Source: Trichoplax sp. H2
Taxonomy: Eukaryota > Placozoa > Uniplacotomia > Trichoplacea
DNA: 64,000 nt
NCBI GenBank assembly: GCA_003344405.1
Contig: NOWV01000230.1
Location: 1-64,000 of the forward strand
Reading direction: 5' to 3'
Made by a program: the position numbers and the translations under genes. Below are positions 1 to 19,700 of the stretch, piece after piece. Positions within the stretch are counted from its first letter, which is position 1, and the number at the start of each line of letters is the position of its first letter. The notes under the pieces are model-generated. The model made no database searches. It was not told the DNA's origin and was given only the letters and a program-made list of their open reading frames with translations.

Positions 1-483
1 AATGCGATGAACGTTGTAATCCAAATTGCCTACTGTATTTCAGTAATCATGACTTTACTCTTTGGATAATTCACAATCATCTCTCTCTATCTATACTACT
101 AAATCATAACAAACTGGCCAAATTGAATCAAAATTACAGTCGACCAACACGACGATTTGGTCAGCCATTTTATAAATAGGCAAAAGCATCAAGGGTAGAA
201 TGATGAAGCGAACAACTAGTAATCGCTCCATTTGAACATCAAATAAGTCAATCTAACTATAAAATCAATCATTCTGACTGGGAAAAAGCATGATTAGCGG
301 TAAAAGTAGTTGGGATTGGCAAGATATCGACATGATGATTGGATCAGACATACCTGCAACGAAATCCACATGAACGCGAAGGGCTGGAAAAAAGGAACGA
401 CGATGACTTTATAGTCTTTCAAGCGGCCAACGTGCTCGAACAGTCTGCTCACTGCTATGGTTATGACCAGTTTTTAGGTTAGA
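1..483. other. Left edge, no supported gene
   Basis: AT-rich sequence without a recognisable coding region. A short minus-strand reading frame beginning at 168 and a GT-flanked open stretch near 350-390 could be exons of a gene lying off the left edge, but neither matches a family I recognise. Confidence 0.4.
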
Positions 484-731
484 TTGGCGATGTGGTATAA
501 TGCAATACAGGCTAGTACAGTGGCACCCGAGTCTACAGTACAGTACAGCACCGTACAGTCCAGTCCAGATTTGACGGTGCACTGTATACTGTACGGGATC
601 GTGACGAATGCTGCACCTGACTTGCGTGGACCAGTCCACGTGACCATGTCCAGTGTACAGTACAGTATGCACAGGAACGAGTGCAAGGTACTGTACGCTA
701 GTAGTGTACTGTACTGTACAGTACAGTACAG
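484..731. repeat. GC-rich cluster of GTAC/CAGTACTG palindromes
   Basis: The stretch is dense in GTAC, TACAGTA and CAGTGTACTG words on both strands, ending in a run of TACAG repeats directly before the inverted end of the neighbouring foldback element. Composition is distinctly richer in G+C than the surrounding DNA. Open frames here on both strands translate to repetitive Val/Gln/Tyr/Cys strings and are low-complexity artefacts. Confidence 0.75.
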
Positions 732-1541
732 TAGACGGTGGGCTCACCAGGCTCAGGGCAATACGCCGTAAGAACTGGTGATACGCTACAGAAATGATGT
801 TCCACAATCTTCAAGTGATGTCGCGCAACTTCAAAGATTGTGTGACATCATTTCTGTCGTATCACCAGTTCAAGTTTGGGCGACATCACTTGAATGTCCA
901 CAGTGCGCATAACGAACTGCACCGTAGCAGTACAGTACTGTATACTAAGGTATGACACCGTGCTGTGCATTTTCAAAGACTGTGTGACATCATTTCTGTC
1001 GTATCACCAGTTCAAGTTTGGGCGACATCACTTGAATGTCCACAGTGGGCATAACGAACTGCACCGTAGCAGTACAGTACTGTATACTAAGGTATGACAC
1101 CGTGCTGTGCATTTTCAAAGACTGTGTGACATCATTTCTGTCGTATCACCAGTTCAAGTTTGGGCGACATCACTTGAATGTCCACAGTGCGCATAACGAA
1201 CTGCACCGTAGTAGTACAGTACTGTATACTAAGGTATGACACCGTACTGTGCATTTTCAAAGACTGTGTGACATCATTTCTGTCGTATCACCAGTTCAAG
1301 TTTGGGCGACATCACTTAAATGTCCACAGTGCGCATAACGAACTACACCGTAGCAGTACAGTACTGTATACTAAGGTATGACACCGTGCTGTGCATTTTC
1401 AAAGACTGTGTGACATCATTTCTGTCGTATCACCAGTTCAAGTTTGGGCGACATCACTTGAAGATTGTGTGACATCATTTCTGTAGCGTATCACACCAGT
1501 TCTTACGGCGTATTGCGCTGAGCCTTGAGAGCCACCGTAGC
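732..1541. mobile_element. Foldback (MITE-like) element with long inverted ends
   Basis: The left arm (732-824) and right arm (1448-1541) are reverse complements over about 94 bases with few mismatches and small indels; both contain the block AATACGCCGTAAGAACTGGT or its complement. Between them lies a tandem array of 142-bp units. No transposase is encoded, so this would be a non-autonomous foldback or MITE-type element. I could not define a clean target-site duplication; the outer termini read ACGGTGG and CCACCGT, next to short AG/TA-containing flanks. What is seen: inverted ends and array. What is inferred: mobility. Confidence 0.75.
831..1463. repeat. 142-bp tandem array, about 4.5 units
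   Basis: Unit starts fall at 831, 973, 1115, 1257 and 1399, exactly 142 bp apart; copies differ by only a few bases, and the last is truncated. Each unit begins with a direct copy of part of the right inverted arm (TGTGACATCATTTCTG...) and carries a GTAC-rich palindrome (CAGTACTGTATAC). Because 142 is not a multiple of three, the overlapping 67-codon frames found in each copy are by-products of the repeat. Confidence 0.95.
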
Positions 1542-1919
1542 TAACCCCTATATTAGGCTATATAGCTTAAAGCAGCTGCAACATGGACGGATCACCCTTG
1601 GACGGACAGACATTGCCAGCCTCATCTTGGAAAAATAGTACGGCAAACACGTTTCGCTATGACGGCACTTTTAGTATGCAGACGGTCGATTGTGAACGGA
1701 CTGGCTTTTTCTAAATTAAGCCATATTCAATTGAGTCTTATTATCTATTACTAAAGTTCTACTTGAAAACAGCTATATAAGATCGTCAATATTATTTGAA
1801 TTAGTACCAAAGATTTAGAAAACAAACGCGGAAGTGCCATACTAAATACAGTACAGGAGTTATTTTCGACATTGTCCGCCTGCCTCGTTCGGTGAAAAAA
1901 GTCCGTCCGTCCTCGGGAA

Positions 1920-2015
1920 ATGATCCATGTCCAGCGTGGTGTCCAGTGTCCACTGTCCAGTACAGTAATCGATGGACCATGGTACCGTACAAGACCGGAC
2001 ATCAGACCACGGTAC
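1920..2015. repeat. GTAC/CCATGG palindrome cluster
   Basis: Short GC-richer island with repeated GTCCA/GTGTCCA words and the palindromes CCATGG and GGTACC, resembling the cluster at 484-731. Confidence 0.5.
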
Positions 2016-2242
2016 CTCACTGTAATGCTCTTCCTGTTTGAAAAGTGTAGGCAATTACTATTTCCTACTTTAAAGTTTTTTTGGATTCTATCTCTGTGGT
2101 AGTTTTTATCCGAGTACCTGGTAAATAGAATTCAATGACAGAAAAGAAAGAAGGAGAATAAAAAGATTTGACCCAGAGGACATGAAAAATAGATCGGGGG
2201 GGGGGTACCCAATTGAAGCAGGGGTTTTAGCGTCATAGAGTC

Positions 2243-2336
2243 ATGTTACTGTACTCTACAGTAGTACAGTACAGTGTACTGTACAGACAATGACAGAATA
2301 TACTGTACACTGTACATTGTACACTGTACAGTACTC
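2243..2336. repeat. TGTACAGTAC palindrome cluster
   Basis: Nearly uninterrupted series of TGTACA, GTACAGTAC and TACTGTACA words forming overlapping palindromes; same word family as the cluster at 484-731. Confidence 0.7.
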
Positions 2337-2719
2337 TAGCAGTGACACAGTTTGTCTTGGCCATAACAAAAAAAAAACAACAGCAAAGTTGATCACAAAA
2401 TCAAGTCGAGAAAATCATTTTAACATCGAGGGCTTGACTGGAATACTGCTTGGACTAGTTAGGTGGTGGATACTAGTACAATTCAAACGTTTTGAATTGG
2501 ACAAGAATTTAGAATAGCATTTCAATATTAACTGAAAAGTTACAAAGCAAAATAGCTCATTCGTAAAACTGTAAGAAGAAGAAAAAAACGTCAACCTCGT
2601 AGCCGGCTGTCTTGTACAGTGGACGCTATTCATCGGCATACTACTGCTGCACTAATTCCATTTGTCACAGCCAGATCCTTTTTTCCAAAAACATTGTTCA
2701 ACATTATCAATCTACAAAT

Positions 2720-9463
<6,744 letters not shown>

Positions 9464-12400
9464 TTAAAATCACAATTTAAAATGTACTTGAATTCACTTA
9501 TCCGAAGGTTACATAAGTGAATAGGATATTTGTTTACTCATGTTTAACAAGTTCTTAGAGTTTTGTAACATGTCAAAATACTCTATCGTTTTTAGATAAA
9601 GATGATATAAATACGATGCTATACGCTAACAAAAATTCTGTAGTGTTAATACTGGTTAGAAAGATATTCTGAGAACTGAATATTAGGTTAATAAATATTG
9701 CTAATTTAGAGTGGCAAATACTAGTGCAAAATTGCAGTCAGTCTTGAAGAATCTTTACGAATCTCTGTAACTGTTATATATAATTAGATACAAATATCAT
9801 AGTTTTTATGGTAAATGTTTTATGCGAAATATCATGTCTTATCTACTGCAATACTTTGAATACTGCCTTATAATTTTTGATAGCCACTTCTGAACGGTAG
9901 TTTTACTGCATTAGTACACTGGTAATATGATACAAATTACTGTAATGGCCAAGCCTCAGGATTTATGTTGCTTTACAAGGAGAATAAGTTAAACGGCATA
10001 TATTAATATGATAATGAAGCATAGATTTTACGTCGAGCAAAATAGCGAGGTCTCAAATGTCTTGTTGAATTTGAAAAATTATACCATTTGCCATGTACAG
10101 TAAAGATAAAAATAATGTTGTATCAGTAATCTAATTTAGGATTACAAATACTTATTGCCAAGTTTATGAATTCAACCGATGTACATGTTCCGATTTTGTA
10201 ATACGGCAAAAGTGTTTCTATCAGTGGATTAATTACATGATCATTCTTTAATGATATCTTGTGGCTGCGTTCGGTAAATATGATGGATGTACGGTCTTGT
10301 TCAATTATCCAAGACAATGTAGATCAATTTTTGAATAGTAATTGGAAAGTATGTCAATTTTTGATGTGGCTTATATGGTAGTATTTTTAAGGTGCAATGT
10401 AACATTTCATTGGATAATATTTAGTTGGATATGTCACAATTACATATAATCTGTATTCAATACCATTCAATGCAGTAAATTTTATTTGGATTTATGTCTA
10501 TAGTGTTTCACTTTTTGATATGTAATAAGTCTCTTTCATGCATGCAAGTTGTTACTCTCCTTCCAGTCAGCAAACAAATACAACTATACAGGCAGTATCA
10601 ATCTTGCAGAGCCGCGGAATGATTTCATGCATTAACAGAAACGAAATTAGATAATGCTGCTGTAATCACAACTCTTTTAATTGGGTTTATAATTTATAAC
10701 TACACAAGCAAATAAGTAGCTTGATTCAATTTTGGTATGGTTAATATTAGACGTTAGAAGTTACTAACGTATCTATGTAGCTAGCCAAACGAAGAATTTG
10801 GTGGTTATATGAAAGACACGGTGGTTATTAATATCGCTTTCTTTGATAGAACCTAGTTTTCTGGCTAATAAAATTCATGATGAATAAAATATCGATAGTA
10901 AATGGAACAAACATCATAATTACTAAACTAGAATTCTATGGAAATTTTATAAAATTTTTACATATGCTACATATTTTTAATTAGCATATCCGCTTGATTA
11001 TAATCATGGTTAAATTTGAGCTTGCACTGTCAAAGCATATCAAGAACAAAGTTGAAGAATGAATCAGTTTATTGCTATATACTATATAACATATATATAT
11101 ATATATATGATTATAATATTATCAAGCCCTAAAATGTTGATGAAGAGTAATTTGATTCCGAGCATCGTTTCATCAATACAATGAATGTACAGACAGCTAT
11201 TCAACATAAGAGTAAACGAGAACATACAAGATAAAGCTTAAAAATAGGAAAAATATTTTAATATACATATTAATTTATAAACTAAATTCATAGTAGCCGC
11301 CGACCTGACAGATCAAATATCTTCACCGAATTTATGACAATTGACATAGCTCATATATGTTATCATCGAGAATTGAACGATTTTACTTTAGTGCTTGATG
11401 TAATATCATCAGGTCAGTTACTGGTACAGTGATAGTTCCTAGGTAATATTTACTTTATTATGCTGAAAAATCATACACTGTAGTAGTGATTACTAGAAAA
11501 TATATATTATAACGAGGACCAATATTTAGATGAATTTAGATGAATATCGATGTAATAAAACTGTGCAATTTAACTCGACCACATCGTATTATATTTGCTT
11601 TACTGCCCGCAGCGTAGGACTGCTTTGTCGTAATTTAAAATCATTTCGTAATAAGCGGTACATGGAGTATGGCGTAGTAACTTCCATTAGCAGCTGACGA
11701 GAAGTGAATTATCATCTATTTCTGAAATTTAGAGTTACACTTCCATGGATATGGCATAATTTGATATCAGCTTCTTTAATATTTCACATATTACCGTATG
11801 GTAAGAAAAATAATAAAATTTACATAGTACACGCATTATTTCTGAGGTGCTAGAGCATATTTTTCTTTAATTTTCAGACAATGTTCATTTTATTGGGTAA
11901 ATTTTGGGCTTTACAAGTAAATTTACCCGACCAGTCTATACCACGTAGGACATTTGATTGCACAAGCAGCTTAAAAACTTGGACGCCGACTAGATGCCGT
12001 GACTGTTGTTACAACAGTTCCTTTGCCTGGTTCTCTGTAGGAAATAAGAATTTAAAAAATAATTAAATAAGTTTGCAATCAATTTGTCATAAAGTTCTTA
12101 AAGCATTATTGGAACTGGATCTGTATCATATTAATCTAAAAATTGAATAATATTCTTTCTAAGTTCTCCTGTACAGTTACCAGGTTACATTTACGAATCG
12201 ATCATTATGGAATGATAAAAACTAGACAACGTTCAATATTGTAAACATTATAGCATAAATAATAGAACTGCAATTGGCTAATACTGAATAAGAAAGCTTC
12301 ATGTACCATGCAATGAAATAGATTTTTGCATTTTTCTATTTCGTTACAGTTAATTTGAATGAGAAAGCCGTAAATTCTATTGTTTCTGCAGTTTTACTAA

Positions 12401-15400
12401 GCTATCATTTATAAACTAGTTATATCTATCTGGTTATACTATGAACTGAAGTCCATATAATTAACAGTTGAATTTGATGGTGGTTAATCGTCTATCTGAT
12501 ACATGGTATCCCATACTGTAACACATTTTGAATAATACAAACAAGATGATGTGCAATTTCAGATTTTTATGGCTTTGCTATTTTACACTCATGATAATAA
12601 TCTGCTTCTTGGGTGCTTTTATCTTCATTATATAGTTAGAAGTTATCAAATAGAATGAATATAAAAAATAGTTTAAAATATATGGTAGATAAGTCCTTAA
12701 GGATCTCATTATCACCTTCATAGGAGCAAATTTTACGGCATGATATTACTCATTATTTTAGTTCAATATAATGATGGAGGAAAATTAGCCACATTTAAAC
12801 ATAGTACTTAGCTTAAATAGTCAATTCCTTATCTAGTTAACCTATCTATTTACCTAGCTAATTTAAATTATCCACTATACCTTGTGGTTAGCTAAATGAT
12901 CATGGTATTTTATAACAGCTATTCCATCAATTCAGCTGTGAAAATCTTTCTATCGGCATAAAAAATGATGTAACTTGATTTCCATGCTTCTTAACTGCTT
13001 TGATTCGGAATCGACATAAGCCATTTTGCCATAAAGTAATGGCAGTATTCATGTCTTAACAACATTTATCTTGAGATATGTACATATGGTCTCACTATTT
13101 AGAAACTGATAGTTCAATCCTTTAACCATCCCTTATTATCTAGCACCCAACTAAGTAATAATACCCAAATTTCTATATCATGAATTAAAGTATCTTTCTG
13201 ATAGTTAAAAGTAAATATTGCTCATCCAGTTAGATTATTCCGTAGGCAATAATATTAAAGGATGGCAGTATTTCGAAAAAATCTGGTATGAACATCCTGA
13301 CCAGTTACATTCTCGATGAAATGAAACTTTGAGTATCAGTCATGGTTGAAAATAAAAATAGTAGATAATAAATTGATAGTATTGCATATAATTAAGCTGT
13401 ACATGAAATTGATGCACAATTGATAAAATAAAATTAGTTTATAACATAGAATAGTGTCTTTTTTATGAAGGCTGACATTCATAATTTATAGGAAAATAGG
13501 ATTTGATTATGCTAACAAACATTATAAAGAAAAATTTAACCTATTTAAATGCTACTGCTGGTATTTTTGAGATGTTCTGACGATAAAAAAATTGATTGTA
13601 TACTATGGAAAAACTTAATTTAATTGTATGAATGAACGATGCAAGAAGTAATTGATCAGATTAGAAGAAGTTGTTCTTTTAATATTGGTAAAAATCTCTA
13701 TTACACAACATATTGTTCTCATTTATCGCAAACATTTTAGTCGGGCTGGCTATGGCTCCATATAGCCCACTCTGTGTGAAAATTCAGAACTATAAAGTAA
13801 TCATATAGGATATACTACGGGTTTACAACTGTAAAAAAATACAGGAAAGCCAGAGATGTAGACTGAGTGGAAATTGATAATGTAATATAGGATTGGGTTA
13901 TAAGTGAAGATCTGCTATCCAAGTTTCCTTTTCATAGCGACTTTGAACCTTGAATTTTCTGAAATCGATATAGTTATCCATGACATATTCATAATATAAG
14001 TGACGACATTAAGCCATGAAATTGGTAGCAAATTTTTGTTGATCATTAAGCTTCCAGATTTTTCCGACAGATACTACTGTAGAAAAATCAGTAGAGTATG
14101 ACAATTTTCATGACTCAGGAAGCAAAATGCCTAGTGACTTGCCTAACTAGTTGTCCTAACAGCTATCTTATTTTGTATAGATGTTGAACCCAAAATTGGA
14201 TTCTACAATGGTTCAATTCTGTGCCTAAATTGAGCTCAGAAAATTCAAAGATAAAACAATAAAGCAACGATATGTAGGGGAAAGTGCTACGATACTGCAA
14301 TTGACGCAATTTGCCGAACTTGTTCATGCTAACCCATAACTCGAAGGGCACAAAGACTGATATTTTTCCTTCTCCGAAATATGAGGGTAATACCAAATTT
14401 AAAGATTGCAGTTTGTAAGATGTACATAGGTCACTGAAGGCCATACTTGCCATATTAGTCAATAAATACCACGATGGCCATTGAAGAAAAAATTCGAAAT
14501 TAATTTCAGCTTGTCACGGTCTAAAGTCATCGAATAACCACATTCATCAAACCATTGGAAAGATTTCATATCCTCTCATCTAAGATTGCAATCACTACAT
14601 CGCCTTATGATGAATTTTAATTGGCCAGAAATGTAGGGAAAATTTCTTTTGCTTAGATTACCAGGCATTTTCATATTCATCTCAGTTGTCAGAGGTTTCC
14701 AATCAGGCTATGGATGGGGGTGCCTTACTACTTAGCGTTTTAAGGAAAAGGCAACAAAAATAGCCGAAGAATACCAGTTTACTTTGTTTAGTAGAAAAAT
14801 TTGTCAAGATAAATTAGAAATTATTACAGGAGAAAGTAGATTGAAGACTTTGAATTCGTTTCAGACAGTTAGATTAATGATTGTGGATAAAAGAATAGAA
14901 AAACCAGACAAAACCTGCTATGTTTATCTTCTGATATAAACAACCAAACTAACGTATACGCGTAGTCTCTTGAGTGGCCACTTAAACTTGAAGTCGATGA
15001 TAGGAGTAGCGCAATCTTTCAATGTCAATTTTAATTTCGAACCGAGAGAATTTACTTTGAGAAATGGAAAAAGATAACTAGTACAATCTCGCCTTTGTTT
15101 ATAGGATGTAAACCATCTCTAATTTCTGACTAATTAGTTACTGTTTCGCGATAGACGTAGATAATGGAACGGTAATTACAGTTTTGTCTTGCGATAGAAT
15201 AAGAATTTCATTCATGGAACAATTCAAGGCTGGCTTGGTTTGGATAGCCATCATAGCTGGCATCAAAATGACTTCAATATATTGATAATATATTCAGTAA
15301 GACATACGAATAAATGTCCTTACTTGGATAAAAATCAAGCACAGATCGAGGCGAATGGGTGTTAATACGACTCAATCTAGTTTTGGTTATAGGTGATCGT

Positions 15401-15744
15401 TTGAAAATAGATATATTGATAAAGTAACTTGATACTGTTGGTGGTAAGTTAGTAATATTTTGTATTCTCAAAGGAATTATGAAGATAAATTGAAAAAGGG
15501 AAAATGAATAAAAATATCAAGACATGGAGGGTAAAAAAAAGAAGAGGCTAAAAATATCAAAGAGTGCGAAAAGTGAAAAAAAAAAAATAGGAGTTGTAAC
15601 CACTGTATTTAGCCGATAAGTCAATATACGAAATCAAAAATAATGAAATAAAGTATTTCTTGTCAAGGAAAATAGACTAGTTATTAGAGCATTCTTGAAA
15701 GTACGTCTGGATAAAAATAAATTTGAGCATAGAAAGAAAGAAAC
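9464..15744. other. Intergenic region, no supported gene
   Basis: About 6.3 kb of AT-rich DNA between the E3 ligase and the GPCR. A polyadenylation-like AATAAA lies at 9690-9695, about 230 bases past the ligase stop. An (AT)n microsatellite lies near 11090-11110. Open frames (for example 11881-12066 on + and 14163-14462 on -) have no recognisable family features and are likely chance. Confidence 0.6.
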
Positions 15745-16785
15745 TTAAATATTAGAATAATATATAACGGATTCATTAAATGCTCGTATATCAGTCGATT
15801 GTAAACGTTTCTCTGTTCGTTGCCTTTGCCTAGCGGAAATATCGTACCTGGGTCCTAAGTCGATGTCGCAAAAGACGGCTTTTAAGCCATTGCGGAAGCC
15901 TTTATTGAATGCTACACAAATTATGGGATCACAACAGCAGTTGGAAATCGCAATCCATTTACAGACGGATAAAAGTGTTGCACGGCCAGGAAAGGATAAA
16001 GTAGTGATAGATAGGATAAATACCAACGTTGAATAAGGTAGCCAACAGACTAAACTAGCAACCAACATAGCGATCAACATGCGTAGGACTTTTAAATTGG
16101 TCTTGAGGGTTAAATTAATGTCGCTGCCTTCCACTTTTCGACGATCAATCACTAAGTAGATGTGGATATAAATCGCTACTGTAATGGCTAATGGAATATC
16201 ATTAATTAAGACCAGATAAATATAGTATATGCGATAAAATCCCGGTGACCACAATTGAGGCTCACAAAATTGTACCGAGCAAATATCGGCCGTAATATTG
16301 TGAACTGGCATTCCCACCATGACTGGTGTTGCGCTAACGATAGCCACTGCCCACAGAAATAACGAGATATAGATTGCATGGCGTAATTTAGGCTTAGCTT
16401 TTAATGGAAATACGATAGCTCGATGGCGTACAATAGCCAAAACCATAATATGAAGAATAGCTAAAGTAAAAAGAACTTTTTCTAACGCAGGCATCATGAT
16501 ACAAGAGAAACTACCCAAAACGTAATATTTATAAACCGCCTCGACCAGTCGAAATGGTACTACACTAAAGGCGATCAGTAAGTTGCATAAGCATATGTTA
16601 ATAATTAAGACATTGGTGACATTTTTCATATTACCACCTTTATTTTGGATGATAACTGTGATTAAGAGGATGTTGCCAATCACGGTGATTAAAAATGTAC
16701 TAACATAAGCTGCAAAATATAAATCGATGCCAGCTCTTGATATATTTTTAAATATGGATTCATTTTCGGTATAACACTCAGCCAT
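15745..16785 (-). CDS. Class A (rhodopsin-like) GPCR, single exon, orphan
   Basis: 346 residues without introns. Seven hydrophobic segments follow the class A pattern: G37-N38 in TM1, C95 before TM3, R120 at position 3.50, W145 in TM4, P198 and Y206 in TM5, C247-W248-L249-P250 in TM6, P287 in TM7. Candidate N-glycosylation sites lie at N14 and N163; C169 or C174 in the second extracellular loop could bond with C95. Key deviations are visible: position 2.50 is Asn68 instead of Asp, position 7.49 is Asp286 instead of Asn (a reciprocal swap), DRY reads Val119-Arg-His, and NPxxY reads Asp-Pro-Ile-Ile-Cys290. The receptor should act at the plasma membrane through G proteins. The ligand cannot be read from sequence, and no close known subfamily is apparent. 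The tail is basic and short. No neighbouring paralogue occurs in the window. Confidence 0.94.
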   Translation of the reverse strand: MAECYTENESIFKNISRAGIDLYFAAYVSTFLITVIGNILLITVIIQNKGGNMKNVTNVLIINICLCNLLIAFSVVPFRLVEAVYKYYVLGSFSCIMMPALEKVLFTLAILHIMVLAIVRHRAIVFPLKAKPKLRHAIYISLFLWAVAIVSATPVMVGMPVHNITADICSVQFCEPQLWSPGFYRIYYIYLVLINDIPLAITVAIYIHIYLVIDRRKVEGSDINLTLKTNLKVLRMLIAMLVASLVCWLPYSTLVFILSITTLSFPGRATLLSVCKWIAISNCCCDPIICVAFNKGFRNGLKAVFCDIDLGPRYDISARQRQRTEKRLQSTDIRAFNESVIYYSNI

Positions 16786-19700
16786 AATATACGTTTTTTT
16801 TGCTTTAAATGGATAACAAGAGTATTTTTTCTTTTTAGCTTAAATATGTAAAACTATGAGTAGACCAAAGGATTTCAATAGAACTAGTAATAGGAGTGCC
16901 TACTAGTGGAATAGAGTAAATAGATTGTAAATTGGATGACAGCAATAATGCAAAAGGATCTGAGTTGTTAATTCTTTAGCTGATTTAAACTTCCTATGCC
17001 TCAACTTCTATGTAGAAGAGAGTAAGTATAGTTAGCAGAAGTTGTTGAATAAATTATTAATGGGTTTTTCCTTGGTTGAGACGAATAAAATATTTTTGCC
17101 AATAAGGTAACTGTTGTCACTAGAAATTGAAGGAATAAAGGAAAGAATGGACTGGATGAGAACAAAAATGTCAGCAAAATGGCAACGACAATCATTCAAG
17201 GGATAGTAGATTAAGGAAACAAACCAAATTGATTGTCGACTTGATTGGATTTCGTCTTGGCTTCTATAGAATTCTTTGTTATTTAATCAGTCTTAATTTC
17301 ATACTCTAAATTTGCAACCAAGACTAATATCTAGGGAAATAGCGGAACAAGAAGAAGCTTGCGATGGTAGAGTCGATTGTAATTGAAGCTCTATTCGTGA
17401 TGATGATGAATTGATGCTTTAATCACGTTTCAAAGTTACTTTCAAAATTGAAATGTAGTTGACAATATGGCGCACCGTATTTATGTCTTTCCTCCACTCA
17501 GTAAGGCCAGATGGATATTGAATTAGATTAAAAGATTTAAAAGGTTATAACTTAATTATACTTTCTTGTGTCAACCTAACGGCTTAAATAACAATTCAAG
17601 GCTAATTACCAATGGCGCAAAGCTGTGCTATTAATGTTAGAATTAATATCGGCCACAAATCACGAGATAATCAATTCCTAGGACAAAGTAATAGGCAAGG
17701 AGAACAAAAATTTAATAAAAGCAGGCGTGTAATCAGAAGAAAGTGAATAAAATGATAAATAGACTCTATTTACAGTTGTTAGTAAAAATCAACCTCTTTG
17801 ATTTTCAGAGTGAGCGAAAGGGTTAATGAAAAGTTTACAGATGTTTAATACATGAGTGACGTTGTTGTATTAGCCACCTTATGTTAGATAAAATGTGCTA
17901 AAGTAGACGAAAACTATATTCTTTATTTTATGAGATGACTAGTGGTCCAGACTAGAGCCAATCAGCCTGTATTAATATTGTAAATTATAAAAGAAATGAT
18001 AAGTTTACTTTGGAATCGTATCCACTATCATTAGCTGTTAGGCTTCAATGATGGAAAAAAGCGCTGGATGTGAGTAACGAGAAAGAGCTATGGTAAAAAC
18101 TTAAAATTCATATAATTAATCACTGGAATTTTAATAGGAGAGTAATAATTTAAAAAGCCTAGGTTGCTGCCTAAACTGCTATAGCAGGCGTATTAAATAG
18201 TAATGGTAGCATCGGCAATTTAACTGCATGTGAAGTAATTCAAAATTTGCGAATACATATTAGTATGGCTTTTAATTTGTCCATATATCAATTATCTATC
18301 GATTCTTGAAATAAAATTGAGACATTATTAAAAAATGGATGTTTAACCTTCAAAAAACGAGGTAAAACTAGTCAATTTCACTTGAACATAAAGGATGCTA
18401 ATGGGGGTGTTGGCGTAGAAAAAAACCCCGGTAGTTTAGTATTTGCTATATAATATGTACAGTAAAGTAGGGCTTTGCGACAGATTAGCTAGTACAACAG
18501 TCAAGATACCACACTAATATCAAAGCTTGCGGTTAGAAACCTATCAACTCATCAAAATGGAATAACAAAATGGACAGTTACGTCAAATTTGATATCTGCA
18601 GTAAATATAGCATATGATTTAAGTATATCGTAAAAGTTTAATGGTTGTTTGTGGGCACGATAGAAGAATTAAAGTGTCCTACTACCGAAAGAATCTTCTA
18701 TAATTTTGAATGAGTATCTGCAAACCTTGGACAGTATATATCTAAGACTAGCGTCAAGAAGGTTAGACCTTGCTACAAGAAAAAGTATTCCTTTCTACTA
18801 ACAAAGTGAGATGTTCAAGTTGGATTTTATCAATCAAGTTATGATGTTGAATACGATTAGGAAAACAATTTTTACTTCTATCTTCCTTATATTATAATAT
18901 TTCTGTCCTTACCAAGATTTAACGATGAAGCCGGAAAAATCAGACAGAAATTACTGTCGATTGGATAGGATTACGATTGCAATTATCAGAGTTGATTACC
19001 TTAGGGATAAATTGGAATTGTCTAAGGGAGTTGCATATTAGAGCAAGTTAACATCAAATATAGAAGGAAAAAAAACAGCAGGCAGTATTATATCGTTGTT
19101 TTGTAGTAGGCAATTTTAAAATGTTAATATTTTTAGAGACGCTGTTGTCTACTTAAAGCGGTGAAAGAATGAGTTAGCAGGATGAATTTTTTTCTTCTTT
19201 CCACCTGGTCAATTGGATATAGAGTAATAAGGGACGTAGAATTGTTTGATGTTTTTCCTATTAGAATAGCTTAGAATTAATTTATTGTCAAGTTATTTTG
19301 TTCATCATGTTGTCATCAATAGTAACTATTTGATTTGTTTACTGTAGGCCAATCAATTCAATCTATTGATAACGAATAAAGCTCTACACCTGATACAAAT
19401 AGAGTAGATCTGAATGATGACGATGATAAAGGTTACCAATAAGTTATTCATAACGGGACTACCATCATGATGATGGGAGGAGATACAAGACACAGGAGGT
19501 GGATGCTAATAAGAAATAAAATAGATTCAATCCATTTCTATTATAATCACGACGACATGAAATTCTATTCTAAACATTCAAAGCTGCAATTGATGTTATT
19601 CAACTAAACAATAATAATAAAACCAAATTATTTAAGTGGATCATCTATAGCTTGTCCATATTGCTATGCTGATATGACTGGCTATGATCTAGGAGTCCTT

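Larger units (their letters stand above)
1542..2719. other. Upstream region of the E3 ligase gene
   Basis: No gene is recognised. It contains two GTAC-palindrome clusters (annotated separately), a G homopolymer near 2197-2206 and AT-rich sequence leading to the first coding exon at 2720. The promoter of the downstream gene should be here, but I see no convincing TATA or initiator element. Confidence 0.5.

Noticed and set aside
100-168. Minus-strand start codon with 23 codons (MADQIVVLVDCNFDS...) before a GT
   Set aside because: Could be a first exon of a gene off the left edge, but the peptide is unrecognised and too short to support.
409-807. Open frames of 70-132 codons on both strands in the GTAC cluster
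   Set aside because: They translate repeated GTAC words on both strands at once and show no domain features; repeat artefacts.
894-1381. Three overlapping 67-codon frames with nearly identical peptides
   Set aside because: They are the same frame in successive 142-bp units; the unit length is not a multiple of three and each frame runs into the next copy.
1583-1714. 43-codon plus-strand frame starting MDGSPLDGQTLP
   Set aside because: Looks somewhat gene-like but has no recognisable family, splice context or neighbour support.
14163-14462. 99-codon minus-strand frame
   Set aside because: No motif, no signal or membrane pattern that stands out, AT-driven composition; likely chance.
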